A DNA stretch of 48,547 nucleotides from Reticulomyxa filosa (Eukaryota > Foraminifera > Reticulomyxidae). The notes below the pieces were generated by a model. That model did no database searches and was not told the DNA's origin. It was given only the letters and a program-made list of their open reading frames with translations. The position numbers were made by a program, and so were the translations under genes. This document shows positions 35,905 through 47,900 of this stretch, piece after piece (within the stretch, counting starts at the first letter, position 1; each line of letters begins with the position of its first letter). Location of the stretch: positions 1 through 48,547 of the forward strand of contig ASPP01020001.1 of NCBI GenBank assembly GCA_000512085.1, given 5' to 3'.

Positions 35905-38617
35905 ATGACAACACCAGAAACAAAAGATTTTGGAAGAATAGAGAAAGATTTTGAACTTGTATTGAGTAATTTGCTTGCAAACCAGTCATTGGAACGATTT
36001 CGAGAAGAATTTGAAAAATTGCATGATGCATTAAAAAGATCACATGAAAATGAAAAGAAATTAATACAAAAAAGCAACGAATTAAATAATGAATTAATCA
36101 GTAACGCGACAAAAGTAGGTGCAGCTATACAACAACGCACTGAAGATCAAAACACTGTTGAAAAGTTGAAATCAGAACTCGAAAGAGCATGGAAAATGGT
36201 GGAAGCAGCAGAAACAAAAGAAAAGAAAATCCAACAAGAAATAGAAGCGTTAAAAAATGAGATGGACCATTCAAAAATAAAACTGCAATTGATGAGAATG
36301 AGGACACAACAGTGCGTGGGCTATTGAAGGCAAAAGAAGAATTAATAAAAGAGTGTGAAAAACATACCAAACTGATCGAAAAGCAGCAAGCTGATATCAA
36401 CGCAGTGACCCACGAATTAAATCAAGTATTATCAACCAACAAAAATGATGAACAAAAAATGAACGCTTTGAAAGCAGAAATTCAAAAATTAAAACATGAA
36501 AATGAAAGATGTCAACGAAGGATAGAAAAATCAGAAAAACAGTTATTAGACTTCAAAAAATTGAACGACGACCTGGGGAGCCGAAACAAAAGTATGCAAA
36601 ACGAGAATTTATCATTGAAAGAAGAATCTGAAAAGATAACATCACAGACTAAAACCAAAGACACTAAAATTCACAATCTAATGAGTGAGTTCAATGAATT
36701 GAAAGTGCAAAGTAGTGAGTTGATGGAACAACTGGAATTGATGAAAGACGATGTTATTCAATCCAATAAAAGCAAAAAAAGTTTGATGCAACAATTAAAA
36801 CAAGAAAAGATAGAAAAGTTATCGTCGCAAAATGAGGTCGCATCTCTTAAAAAAAAGTTGGAAAATCAATTGCAAAATAAGCATGAATTATTAACTAAAA
36901 CACAAACACTTGTAAATGAAAAGACAAAATTGAGAGATTTGTTGAATGTGTTGAAAGAAGAAATGAGCAATCATTTGCAAAAAGAAATGGCCAAAGACTC
37001 AAATAAAATCAAAGAGTTTCAAATTGAATTAAACAATCTCGGCACACATTTGAAAATGTTTGCAAAAACAAATGAAACATTGTCTTCTGAAAATGAAGCA
37101 TTACAAGTGAAAAACAAAGAACTTGTCAACGAATTAAATAAATATAAGTCCAATGTCAGCGATTTAACCAAAGAAAATAAAACACTATTACAAAAATGTG
37201 AAAAGTGTTTAAATGATTGGAATGGACTGAATCACAAAACATCAAAAATAAACAAAGAGTTTGAAATCTTAAAATTGGAAAAAAAGATGTTAGTAATGCA
37301 TTAACAGAAGAAATTAATCGACACAAAACTAAAGATGTTATGTTCGAAAATGTCAAAAATGAAAGAAATGTGCTGTCGAATAATTTGAGTGAATGCAAAG
37401 ATGAAATGAGCGAAATGAAACGTAAATTTAAAATGCAGTCACACATCGTAACTCAATTAAAAGATGAAATAGGCTCCAAAGAAAAATTGATTTTAAAGCA
37501 ACATTTTGAGAACAAATACTTGACTGAAAATGTCAGCTCTTTAAATAAAAAGTGTGAAAAGCAATCGGAAGTTATCAGTAAATGTGATCAGCTGCTGAGC
37601 GCCAAGTCTGACGAAATTAACATTTTGAGGAATGCTATCAACGAATTTCAACTAAATAATAAAAAACAAAAACAAGTTGCCCATTTCTGTCTTTTTTCCT
37701 TCTTGTGTTGTATTGTAGCAAGCATTTGTTATGTCTAATATCAACAAAAAAAAATTCTTTGTCCCTTCCACTTAAAAGCTTTGTGTGCAAAAAATATTTG
37801 CCAATAAAAGGTATTCAACAGTATTGTTACTGAAAGAGATATTTTATCCACACAACTAATCCGCCGAAATGATGAAATGGCACTTTGTTTAGATAAAATA
37901 AAATTGCTTGAAAACTTGATGAAACAAGGAGAAGTTCAATATATGGACAAAGCAAACGAACTAAAAGTAGCAAAAATTAATAACAAAAATTTAACTAATA
38001 AATTAGCTTCATGTGAAAAACAACTAAATAATCTGAAACAATTGAAAATAGAATACAATTTGTTACAAAATCAATTATTAAATGAAAAGTCAAAAGTAAA
38101 AGCACTTAGTGAAGAGCTGGAAAATCCAATTAATGTTCATAGGTGGCGACAAATTAGTGGCAAAGACTTGAGTAATTTTGAAATGATCCACAAAATTCAT
38201 ATGTTACAAAAAAAGCTAATTGAAAAATCAGAAGAAGCGGTTTCTTTGAATTTAATGTTTAAAGAAAAAGAAAAAATGTGCACAGAATTAAAAAATATGC
38301 TCAACAAACAGCCAGGAGCAGAACTGTTGCATCAACTTAGTTCTTGTCAAATGGATATCAAAACAAGAAATAAAAAAATTAAAGCACTACATGCCGAATT
38401 AAACATGTTGCAAACTCAAATAAATCAACTAAAGTTTGAAAATGACAAATTAAAAAAAGATCTTTCCGACATTAAAAAGAAATATTTTCAGTTCAAAAAA
38501 GCTGCCCAATTGGCAAAAGAGCCCATAGAAACATATTCTATTTCTGGTGACCCAAATAATGAAAACATAAACAGTTACAATAACACCGAAGCTAATGAAT
38601 TGAGCATTACTGTCTAA
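35905..38617 (+). CDS. CFAP58: Cilia- and flagella-associated protein 58
   Basis: Two exons, 35905-37675 and 37811-38617, about 859 residues against 872 in human. CFAP58 is a coiled-coil axoneme-associated protein needed for motile flagella. The whole protein is heptad-rich. Conserved family segments are seen at the start (FELVLSNLLANQSLERFREEFEKLH and LKRSHENEKKL, quoted here in part), in the middle (ERNVLSNNLSECKDEMSEMKRK), after the intron (IVTERDILSTQLIRRNDEMAL) and near the end (EELENPINVHRWRQ, HMLQKKLIEKSEE, KNMLNKQPG). Exon 1 holds two single-base frame breaks, each restored by one extra A: at the A-runs 36273-36282 and 37279-37285. With these counted, the gene is in frame from start to stop. 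Codon use is very AT-rich. Presence of this gene implies a flagellated life stage. Confidence 0.93.
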
Positions 38618-39003
38618 TTCCATCATTTTCTGGCAATTCTTTCATGCTTTCCGTGTTTCCTTTGAAACAAAATTGTCTCATCAATTGATTACATCTAAAG
38701 TGTGTACATATATTCTTTGTAGAAGTATTAATGCACAAAATAATTAAGCTTAAGTAAGTATTACCAATTTTAAAGTGTCTTAATCAAACATACTGTTTCA
38801 TTTGAGATTTAATGCAAAAAAACACAGTGCAGAGGCATAAAGTTTATTTGTATGAAATGAAAAGTAAACGCACTCCCATGTTGAATTAAAATTCTATCGA
38901 ATGTAAAACATCAAAACAAGTGAAGTTTACAAAGTTGTTCAAAAGGTTTTCAAAATTTTTGTAAAAAAAGTTGATCTTGCTCAATAAACTAAGAACGAGT
39001 TGA
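38618..39003. other. Intergenic spacer between CFAP58 and TAF13
   Basis: AT-rich with no recognisable exon. It is the 3' region of CFAP58 and promoter region of TAF13. Confidence 0.5.
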
Positions 39004-39664
39004 ATGGAAATAGATGACGATGCTCCACCAAAATTGAGCGGTGACACGGATGTAATATTCAATTTTGCACATCAATGTTTTTTTGGTGTATATAATTCTT
39101 TTTTTTCCTTTGTTCTGATAAGCACAGCCAAGCAAAAGTAGAGACAACATCCAATCTGCCAGAAAAGGCACAAAATATTTTAAAAATGACTGTTTGGTAT
39201 TTTCTTGCTTCTGTATTGATTAGCTTCACTTGAGCAAGCGTACGAGTTTGTTCTCTGTTTCTCTGTTGTAAGACAGTGGCAAGAGTAATGTATGGATGTT
39301 TTGATGATGAAAATCCATTGGAAGAATCAATGGAGTTGATGGAATCTATCCTTGTGCAGTTCATTCACAAAATGGTGAGTGGTTGACACTTTTAGAGATG
39401 CTTTGTTATGCATGTTGTTTATCTCTCCTTTCTACTGCTGTGGAGGCATTCAAAAATTAAATGTGATATATTTAATAGACTTGCCAAGCACAAGAACTTG
39501 CAAATATGAACAAACGCAACGTGTATGAAGGGGATCTAATGTTTCTGATCCGAAAAGACCGCAAAAAGTTTCAACGAATTAACGAATTGCTCAACTTTCA
39601 TGAAAACTTAAAAAAGCTTCGTAAAAACGATTATCAAACCATACAGGAATTGGAAAAAGATTGA
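39004..39664 (+). CDS. TAF13: TFIID subunit TAF13
   Basis: Four small exons: 39004-39051, 39128-39196, 39273-39374, 39479-39664, 134 residues, similar to human TAF13 (124). TAF13 pairs with TAF11 through a histone fold in TFIID. The match is in VARVMYGCFDDENPLEESME, the following helix SILVQFIHKM, and the exon 4 segment ELANMNKRNVYEGDLMFLIRKD with FQRINELLNF, which is the long helix and loop of the TAF13 fold. The first two exons encode a short polar N-terminus (MEIDDDAPPKLSG). All junctions are GT-AG and in phase. The exons are too small to stand out as open frames on their own, so this gene is easily missed. Confidence 0.93.
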
Positions 39665-40130
39665 CCTTGCAAATGCCTTTTTTGTTTTTTAATTCGAATC
39701 ACTCTAACTGTCTGCTGTCTTTGTGACTGAATCGAAAAGAACAAAGAGATCACCAAAAGTTCGTTTTCTCTGCTTATTTATTTCTCAAGTTTCTTCGATT
39801 TTCTTTGTGTTTTCGTTCTAAGCTAGAAGTCTACATCACATCATTCCTTTTGTAGCTTTTAAAAAAATATCTTTACACAATTTGGACAAAAAACAAAGCG
39901 TTTTTTATTATATTTTTTTCAATCGAGTATATTCGGTCAGTGTCATTTGTTTCGAAAAATATCCAGCAAAGTTGTCAAAATTATTTCTGGAGTGGGTCTT
40001 ACAAGAAAATCTTAAACAATATAAGCAGTTTTGGTGCTTCTCTCACAAGTTTTGTTGGACAGTTTTGAACAATCACCTTTTAATATTTTGAGATTGTAGG
40101 CGCTGTTCCTCCTCAAAAAGACAATCAGCA
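39665..40130. other. Intergenic spacer between TAF13 and eS7
   Basis: AT-rich, with T-tracts at about 39900-39920. No recognisable exon. It should carry the promoter of the ribosomal protein gene, but no defined element can be pointed to. Confidence 0.5.
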
Positions 40131-41526
40131 ATGGTACCAACCATCTATCTTTTCTTTTTTTAATAACAATAACAATAAGATGATTTGTTGGTGTGCAGTC
40201 GAACGCAGGTGGAAAGAAAAAAAAGCAAGGCCAAGGCAAAGCACAACCCGACAAAGCACAGCAACCCAAAAAAGAACAACCTAAACAAGAGCAACCAAAA
40301 AAACAACCCCAACCAAAAAAGACCGCCTCTAAACCAGAGCAAAAAAAGCCAAACCCAAAGCAAAACCAAAAGAAACAGCAAAAAAAGGCACGCCGCGAAA
40401 AGGTGAGCGATAAAGCCTCTGGACAAAAACAGAAGAAATCTTCTGCTTCTGCGCAAAAGTTGGCAAAAGATAGGTTGCAAGTTATCATCCGCTCCAAATA
40501 TCAAAATCCAACGGCATCTTCCAAACCAACAATTTTGGAATCAAAAATATGTGAATACTTGGTCGATTTGGAAGCTTCCGACAAAGATTTGAAAGTTATC
40601 TTTTTTTTTTCTCTTCCCTCTCCCAACACAACGCAAAAAAAAAAAAAATTGCACACAAGAGTTTTCATTCAAGTCAAACCTCTTCTCGCATTTTTTTTTT
40701 TGAAAAGTGAAATATTCCCATGAGGGAACAAAGAAGATGTATTTTAGAATATTGAATCAAGGTGTATGTTTTTTTTGTGTGCGTGTACTTTGGGGGATTT
40801 GCGCCGGGGCGAACATAAAAAAAAAGCTGTTGTTGCGAGATTTGGGTATCGTGGCGGTGCGTGAACAGACTATTACTGCAACAAAAAAGGCCATCATCAT
40901 TTTTGTCCCATTTCGCCAATTGAGTCGCTGGCAAAAAATTCAAAGCCGTGTCGCTGTTGAATTGGAAAAGAAATTTTCTGGACAAGATGTGTTGTTCTTG
41001 GCACAAAGAAAAGTAATGAAATTGCATGTTAAGTAAAACTAATTCAATTCACCGTTTAGAAACCTTGCTCTCTCAATTTTCTTAAAAAAACCAACTAACT
41101 AAATGTGCGAAACACCGTTGGAGGGGAAAAAATTAACAATACACCCACATAAAAAAATTGTATTTTTTTGGTGTAGGACATAAAAAACAACTATCCCAGA
41201 CCAAGAAACCAAACAATTACTAGCGTCCACGAATCTATTTTGAATGATCTTGTTTATCCAACAAAAATCACTGGCAAACGTCTTCGTTTCCGAGTCGGTG
41301 GAAAGCGAATTCTTAAAGTGTATGTCTCTTTTTTTATTTGCTCACTGTATGCTTTTTCTCGATATTTACTTAGGAGATAATGTACGATTTATCATTTTGC
41401 TCTTTTAGGTATTTGGATCCAAAAAATTCAAAAGAAATCGAACCAAAATTGCAAACATATGAAGTTGTTTACAAAAAATTAACCAAGAAACTTGTTAACT
41501 TCGTCTTCCCTCGCTTTGTTATTTAG
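40131..41526 (+). CDS. RPS7: Ribosomal protein eS7 with long basic N-terminal extension
   Basis: Five exons: 40131-40133 (ATG only), 40199-40594, 40827-41012, 41177-41319, 41409-41526, 281 residues against about 190 usual. eS7 is a small-subunit protein. The family part begins near ILESKICEYLVDLEASDKDL and continues with KKAIIIFVPFRQLSRWQKIQ, VELEKKFSGQDVLFLAQRK, TSVHESILNDLVYPTKITGK, RLRFRVGGKRILKVYLDPK and ends VNFVFPRFVI. About 100 residues before it are made almost only of Lys, Gln, Pro and Ala (KKKKQGQGKAQPDKAQQPKK and so on), with no counterpart in standard eS7. The extension lies in the same exon as conserved eS7 sequence. The short first exon rests on an ATG followed by GTACC and a TGCAG acceptor. 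Confidence 0.93.
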
Positions 41527-41967
41527 GTAAAAGTAAACACATTAGTTGTCAGGGTCGGTGTTCCATTTTTGTTGCTTCATTGCTAATTTTGTTGATTTAA
41601 ATTTCCTGTCAGGAATGTGTGAAAAATTCCTTCACTTTTTTGAAGGTCTTTAAACGACTTCAACTCTTGCACTTTATTCTTCTAAATATTAAAAAAGCTA
41701 AGTCACTGTTATTCTTTATCAATGTTGCCAACCTTTTTTTTAAAATATTTGCTCAACAAACTAGCATAATACATTATACTAATGAAATTTTTGTCTAAAG
41801 TATGCTTGAGAGCCTACAGATATTCTATCTAATAGCAAAAAGGAAAAATAAATATTTTTTCAAAGATCGCGAAGAACTTTAATCAGTGTTATTCTTGAAT
41901 GGTTTCCAATCAAACTTTGTACCGATCATTCGAAACAATTTTTGATTAAGTGGAGAATAAAAATTGA
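41527..41967. other. Intergenic spacer between two converging genes
   Basis: The 3' regions of eS7 and the sulfotransferase gene meet here. It is AT-rich with no recognisable exon. Confidence 0.5.
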
Positions 41968-43648
41968 TCAAGTATTGAGTGATAAGATCACTTTGTTTGT
42001 TAGTCTTTTTAATTTATCATTTTTTGTGGTATTTAAAATATTGTATTTCTTGTGAATAATACCACCCCATTGAGTTTGGTTCAACCATTGACTTTCTGGA
42101 AGCTGTAAAAACTGTTCGATTTGTGTCATGATGTAGATCGGATTATTGAAAAATTCTTCGCTGGGTAATATCAACAAACTTTTGTTTATTTCAAAGAAGT
42201 GAAGCCAAGGAGTTACATAATTGGCATAAAGTCCAAGTTTCAGAAGCGAGTGTAGCTTTTGAAAAAGCGTGTGCTCGGTACAATGTTCTTTTAAGGTCAA
42301 GCTTTCACTCTCTCCAAGTGTAGCATCAGCGAGGTTATATGCAGGATACGTCTTCAAAGACAAAAATATCAAATCATCAAACGAATATCGAACAAGGCAA
42401 TGGCAATATGCCAAACGTGTTTGCGATCGGTGACCCTCCAAGACATTGGACATATTGCCATAATTTTTATTGTCAAACATATCAGGACTGTCTTTTTGTT
42501 TTCGTTTTGAAAGATAATTGCGCATTTGCCCCAAGCACAGTTGTAATTCCATACGAAGATGCGACAAAAAACGATCAACAGGATCACGTAGCAATAAGAT
42601 CAATCGAATAGAGTGGTTTGGATTTGCCAGAAAATGTTTCATGAAAAACGGCGCTTGAGGTTGACTGAAATAACTAGGACTAGCTTCAAAATATAAACTT
42701 TGTTCAAGTTCCGCAAATCTTTCTCCTTTTTGAAATACTTGCGAATACCATTCCAACATCAATGTGATGTTTTCTTTCGACAACACAAACAAATATTTCA
42801 TCCAAAAATGTTCAAAATATCTTATTTCCTTTAATCCAATTATTTTTCTTGTCAATCGATGAAGTACACGACCGTCCTTCATGAAGGTGATGTCTCTTTT
42901 TTTTCGTATTTATTTATCACCACATTTTCGAAACAAAATTTGATTTAATCAATTAAAACTCGATTTTACAAAAAAAAAATAATATTTTTTTGTAATTAAC
43001 TAATACAGTGCGATCGAACAAGCAAATGCATGCTCATGTATACATAACATATATTGTATACGTGCATTACGTATGCAATAAGAAAGACAAGACAAAAGAG
43101 GAGTAAACAAATAACCTATATTTTTTGCTGTAGTTTGTGAATGGATGATTATTTAAGCGCATTTTCAACATATGATACTTTTGTTGATTTCGACGGTAGT
43201 CATTATGCGTACTGTTAAGAGAACGGATTTGCCTTCGAAGCTGATTGTATTGCTGAACATCATTTTTGTATTGTTCGATTTGCATTCGAAGATCTCTTGG
43301 CAGTAGAAATGGTTTTTGGATCCCTTTCATTACAGGATGATATTTTAAATAGTGGTACAATGATGTCGTACCACATTTAAATCCACCTATTATTAGCAAG
43401 CTGGGCAAAGGCTTAATCACAGATTGTGTTTTCCACAACGCTTTCTTGTTTTTACGCAATTGCTCTTGCAACACGAATATCACACTTTGCGAAGATCGTT
43501 TGTTGCGCCCTGATGTAAATGTCAGATGTGCTCCGTCATTCTTCGGGAGTGTGTTAAGCTTACCGGACAAGACGCATATCGTTATTATACATACCAGTAA
43601 CACTACAATGAAAAAAATATATCGCTTTGATAGGAAACAACGTTTCAT
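41968..43648 (-). CDS. Type II membrane sulfotransferase
   Basis: Two exons, 43648-43116 and 42895-41968, 486 residues. These Golgi enzymes move sulfate from PAPS to sugars or peptides. A short cytoplasmic start (MKRCFLSKRY) is followed by one membrane anchor (IFFIVVLLVCIITICVL) and a stem. The PAPS 5'-phosphosulfate loop is GGFKCGTTSLYHYLKYHP and the 3'-phosphate strand is LILLLRDPVDRFLSH. An insert of about 70 charged residues lies after the first motif, across the intron. Later parts include a LLILPSEEFFNNP segment, as seen in heparan-sulfate-type enzymes. Substrate is unknown. The junction uses an AAG acceptor at 42896 that keeps frame. Confidence 0.88.
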
Positions 43649-44142
43649 CACACAATATTCAGTTGCAACAAGGACAGTCTGGGATTTCTTTTTCCATTTT
43701 TACTGGAAGAAACGTTCATCTGAAAAACAGTCTAGAAAATTTTCGTTGTCATGATGAAAAAATTTGGTGAAGTAATTTAATTAAACTAAGGAATGTAAAT
43801 AAGTAGGTATCGAGTGCTCGTATCCATTTGAAGTTTTAATTTGGCAAAAACAAACGATTGGCTAAGGCACAAATAATGTCCGCACAATAATTTTTTGGTG
43901 GTTCTTTTGAGTTGCTTTACAAAAACAATGCCGCGACAACAAAAATAGATGTATGAACGAAATGTTTTTAATTGTGTCATAAACTGAAAAAACAATTTTG
44001 CTCATAAAAACTTACGAGCAAATAATAAAAAGTTTCAAGTGAAAATAAGTCTTTTTGTTTGGCTTTAATTTTTTATGCAAAGCAAAGTTTTTTCATTTAT
44101 TTTTTAAATTGACGACAAGCAAACTCTCAATTGATGTTTTGA
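43649..44142. other. Intergenic spacer upstream of the sulfotransferase
   Basis: AT-rich. A minus-strand ATG at about 43754 opens a frame of only six codons, a possible uORF. Nothing else is recognised. Confidence 0.5.
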
Positions 44143-44784
44143 TTATTTTAATACGCTGGCAGGCGCAGAGAACTCCATGAAAAGAGGAGTTTGCAAGGTA
44201 GGTGGAACATGACTGCCAGTGGGCAACAATCCCAAACTGTCAAATTTCCACACTCCTATTCCAATACTGATCAAGTTCAAAAGCATAAACACGAGTTTTG
44301 GCAGATAAAGTTGAGATGGGTTGTCGGCATTTTCGTAACGTGCAAATGCGTTGTTCACGTTGATCAATGCAGAAATAGGGTTCCACATGGCCATCATTAT
44401 CATCATCAAAGAAAATATAGATATGACATTTCCGGACATGTACATCATTAGTGCTGTCATAAATATTTGTCGAAAAGGGCTTTTCGCAGTATCCCAAGCT
44501 TGTCTCAGCAAAATGTTGTTGCGATTGGCCTCTGAGTTACCACCCCCATTGGTTGCATTCGACGAATTATCGGTTTGTGCCGAAGAATCTTCAGAAAATT
44601 TTCCTCTTACATATCCTGGAGGAAAGTTCTCGTCGTCTCCTTTGTTTTCCGTGTTTGCGTAAGAGGCTTGGATCATTTCCAACGACGAGAAATGGGTAGT
44701 GGGATCATGTAATTGCAAATATTTTTCGTAATGTGAAAACTTTGTGCCATTTTCATGAAAGCGAAAGCGTCGACGAGACGACAT
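44143..44784 (-). CDS. EMC4: ER membrane protein complex subunit 4
   Basis: Single exon, 213 residues, near the usual 180. EMC4 is a membrane subunit of the EMC insertase in the ER. The conserved block is AWDTAKSPFRQIFMTALMMY, followed by MSGNVISIFSLMMIMMAMWNP (first helix region, quoted in parts) and ISALINVNNAF. The second helix is KLVFMLLNLISIGIGVWK, followed by SLGLLPTGSHVP and the C-terminal MEFSAP motif typical of the family. The N-terminal 85 residues are polar and Asn/Ser-rich. It is one of few intronless genes here. Its start lies 212 bp from the divergent eIF2-alpha kinase start. Confidence 0.95.
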   Translation of the reverse strand: MSSRRRFRFHENGTKFSHYEKYLQLHDPTTHFSSLEMIQASYANTENKGDDENFPPGYVRGKFSEDSSAQTDNSSNATNGGGNSEANRNNILLRQAWDTAKSPFRQIFMTALMMYMSGNVISIFSLMMIMMAMWNPISALINVNNAFARYENADNPSQLYLPKLVFMLLNLISIGIGVWKFDSLGLLPTGSHVPPTLQTPLFMEFSAPASVLK

Positions 44785-44996
44785 TTTGTGACGAACTATA
44801 TTGGAGTTTTTTTGAAGGGGGTTCTAAAATTCTTTGTTAACACACAAAGAGTTTGTATTTGATACAACTGTTACAAACTTGGTGTTGTCGTCTTTTTTTT
44901 CCAAAAGAAAAAAGTTTTTGAACACAAACTTTTTTTAAAGTTCTGTTGAATTGGCTAGTTACAACTAAGCAGACCAACAAGCGTTTTATCATTTTT
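44785..44996. promoter_or_regulatory. Shared divergent promoter region (EMC4 / HRI-like kinase)
   Basis: Only 212 bp lie between the two start codons, so both promoters and 5' leaders must fit here. It contains T-runs, A-runs and an imperfect inverted pair (TTTTTTTTCC and AAAAGAAAAAAG) near 44892-44915. No defined factor site can be named. Confidence 0.4.
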
Positions 44997-47900
44997 ATGT
45001 GGGGTGATTTTGTAGAGCTAAGTCAGGCGTCTAGTGCTTCATATGGCAGCTTTCACCATACATTGAAGTTGAACCACTCTTTTTTTTTTTTGTCTTGAAA
45101 AAGCTTTATGTTTGCTGATACGATAACGTGATGTTATTTTTGATATCACAGTAGTATTGATTCTGGCAAACCACATGAAGATGATCTGTTGGAAGGAGTG
45201 ATCAAATTTGTCCAAGAGAGTACCACTCCATCAATAACCGAAAATTCGCAAAGCCCAAGCAAGGCCGCCTTGGGTGATAACGGTAAGCATGGATAAAGTG
45301 AAAAAAAGATGGAAGGAATGGAGATGTATATGTAAAGCTGTTGTAACGTCCCCTCTGTGTATATACTTATATATGTACATGCACATATGAGAATGATGGG
45401 GGGGGAAACAGATTTAAATGCATTAGATCGAATGTCAATAGTGTCAAAAATGAAAGATGTAATAACGGAACAAATTAACAAGTGTGAACTGGGCGCACAA
45501 GAGAAGCTGCTTATAATATTGCTCCACAAAGTATGCGTGCACATTGACCCAACAAATAACACGTTCGTGGACATGTGTCTGAAGCTACAAGGCATGGGGA
45601 TGTTGTCCAACACCAGATTTCTGAATCTCAACTCATCACAAACGACAGAACAAGCGAACATGACCAATGCATCCACGTCTTTCTCTTCCTTCGACCATCC
45701 GACTTGCACATCTGCAAGCCAGGAAATTTCCAATGTCACAACTGATGATACCTTGGCGAATATCACTCCTTCAATTAACACAGTTTACGATTCCAACATC
45801 TTATCCATTGGATCATTGCAACTTGTTGTATACTCACAAAAAAAAAAAAAAAAGAGATTTCACTCTCTCTCTCTCTTCTCTCTGCTCTCTTTCTGAGTTT
45901 GAATGGGGAGTCAATCATTACGCAAATATACTGTGTGAGATAATGCTATTTGCTTGACTTTTGCGTGTATGAATATGCAGATCAAGTCCGATGAAAGATG
46001 CTTGAAACACAAAGAAACCAAGGAAGGAACATTGGAAACAGTGAGCCGAATCAATGGACTATGCATTGAACGAAAGGAAGAAAGTGCCAACAAGCAACAG
46101 TCGGATATTAAGAATAGCAATAATAACAAGAATTCGAATGATAAGAATGACAGCAATACTGGTAATGATAACAATATGGCAGTGGTGAGATTTTTTGATC
46201 CGAAAAGTGCTCCTTTTGGAAACTGCGGCATTAATAATGGAGAAAAGACACTATTTTGCAATCATGATTTCATGTCCCGCTATGGCAATGACTTTGAAGA
46301 AACATTTCCAGAGCCCATTGGAATTGGTGCCTTTGGCACGGTTCACAAAGTCCGACATCGGTTGGACGGACAAGTCTATGCTGTCAAAAAAATCTTGTTT
46401 TCGCACAAAGGATTCAATCCTCCCGTTCAACAGGTCTTCACTTCAAGTTCAATCAAAAAAAAAAAAAAAATCTTTTGTCCAATATTAAAACACACCTTTT
46501 TATCTATACTTATATACGTGCACATGAACAACGACATGTACATATTATGCTCTCTTCTTTTGTGGCGTGTCCAATAGGACTTGCTACGCGAAATACGGTC
46601 TTTGTCAAGGCTGAATCACCCAAACGTTGTCAGGTATTACACAGGATGGACAGAGCCTCTGATAATCACCAATGTGTCAAAGTCCAAGAGTAAGGTCTGC
46701 AATACTCAAACGAAAGCCAATACCAATACCAATACCAATATCAATATCAATATCAATACCAATACCAATATCAATGTCAATGTCAATGTTAATACTGACA
46801 GCGAGGACTCGCCCTACCAAATGAAAATGGACGACGAACGTGAGACTACACATAATATAATGAACAAGTGCAACTCTGATTCATGGCTTGGGAAGGCACA
46901 AGAGAGCACGACGGGATTGGATCGAGAATGGGAACTCCAAAAGTGCCGAAGACAAGACCCCTTCACTCCTGATCGGAGACAGCACATGCGTGAGAATGAC
47001 AACACATCCACCACCACTGCTGCTACACACAGACAAGTTGGAGAAATATTTCAGCAATGGCACGAACTGACACATTATTCTTGTTTATTTGTACAAACAG
47101 AATACTGTGGGCCTTGGACGTTGAAACATTTCTTACGTTGTCCAAAGCGAATCCATGCTAACAAAAACGTGGCCATGTCACTGTTTGCCCAAGTTACGTT
47201 GTTGCTTCGTTTATTTTTATTATTTTTTATTTTTTTAAATTTATTCATTCACTATTTACACACATTATTTTGCAGATTTTGATGGGCTTGACACATGTCC
47301 ATGGCAAAAATATCATCCATCGCGACTTGAAACCGGAAAACATTTTTGTGGTTCGGAATGAAAACATGTGGTCGGGCGAGTTTGATACGAATCAATCGCA
47401 AGACGAATTTGTGGAAGATCTTTGTCGCAATCCCCATTCTTATTCAATCAAGATTGGCGATTTTGGCTTGTCCAAATGTGTGTCTGCTTCCCATGTCAAA
47501 TACGCCGAAGATAGTGACGACTCCGAAATTGACGTACAGCTGCATACTGGCGGTGTTGGCACACAACTGTACACCGCACCGGAACTTTGTCAGAACCGCA
47601 CCAAGCCGGAACAAAATGAAAGCTTCATGGCGAAATATAATCAATCCGCCGATATTTACTCGTTGGGAGTTATTTTGCTGGAAATGGTTGGACCGCACTT
47701 TGATACGGAGTTTGAGAGGTACAAGGCAATACACGGCTTTATTCGCTCGAAACAGAGTGACAAAGAAACTGTATTGGAGAAAGAACAGCCGGAATATCAA
47801 ATTATACGTGCTATGACTGACGATACACCTAGTCGAAGACCTACTGCTTATGAACTGTTGAGCAACGATTTTGTCAAGTTATTTTGGATTCAAAACATTA

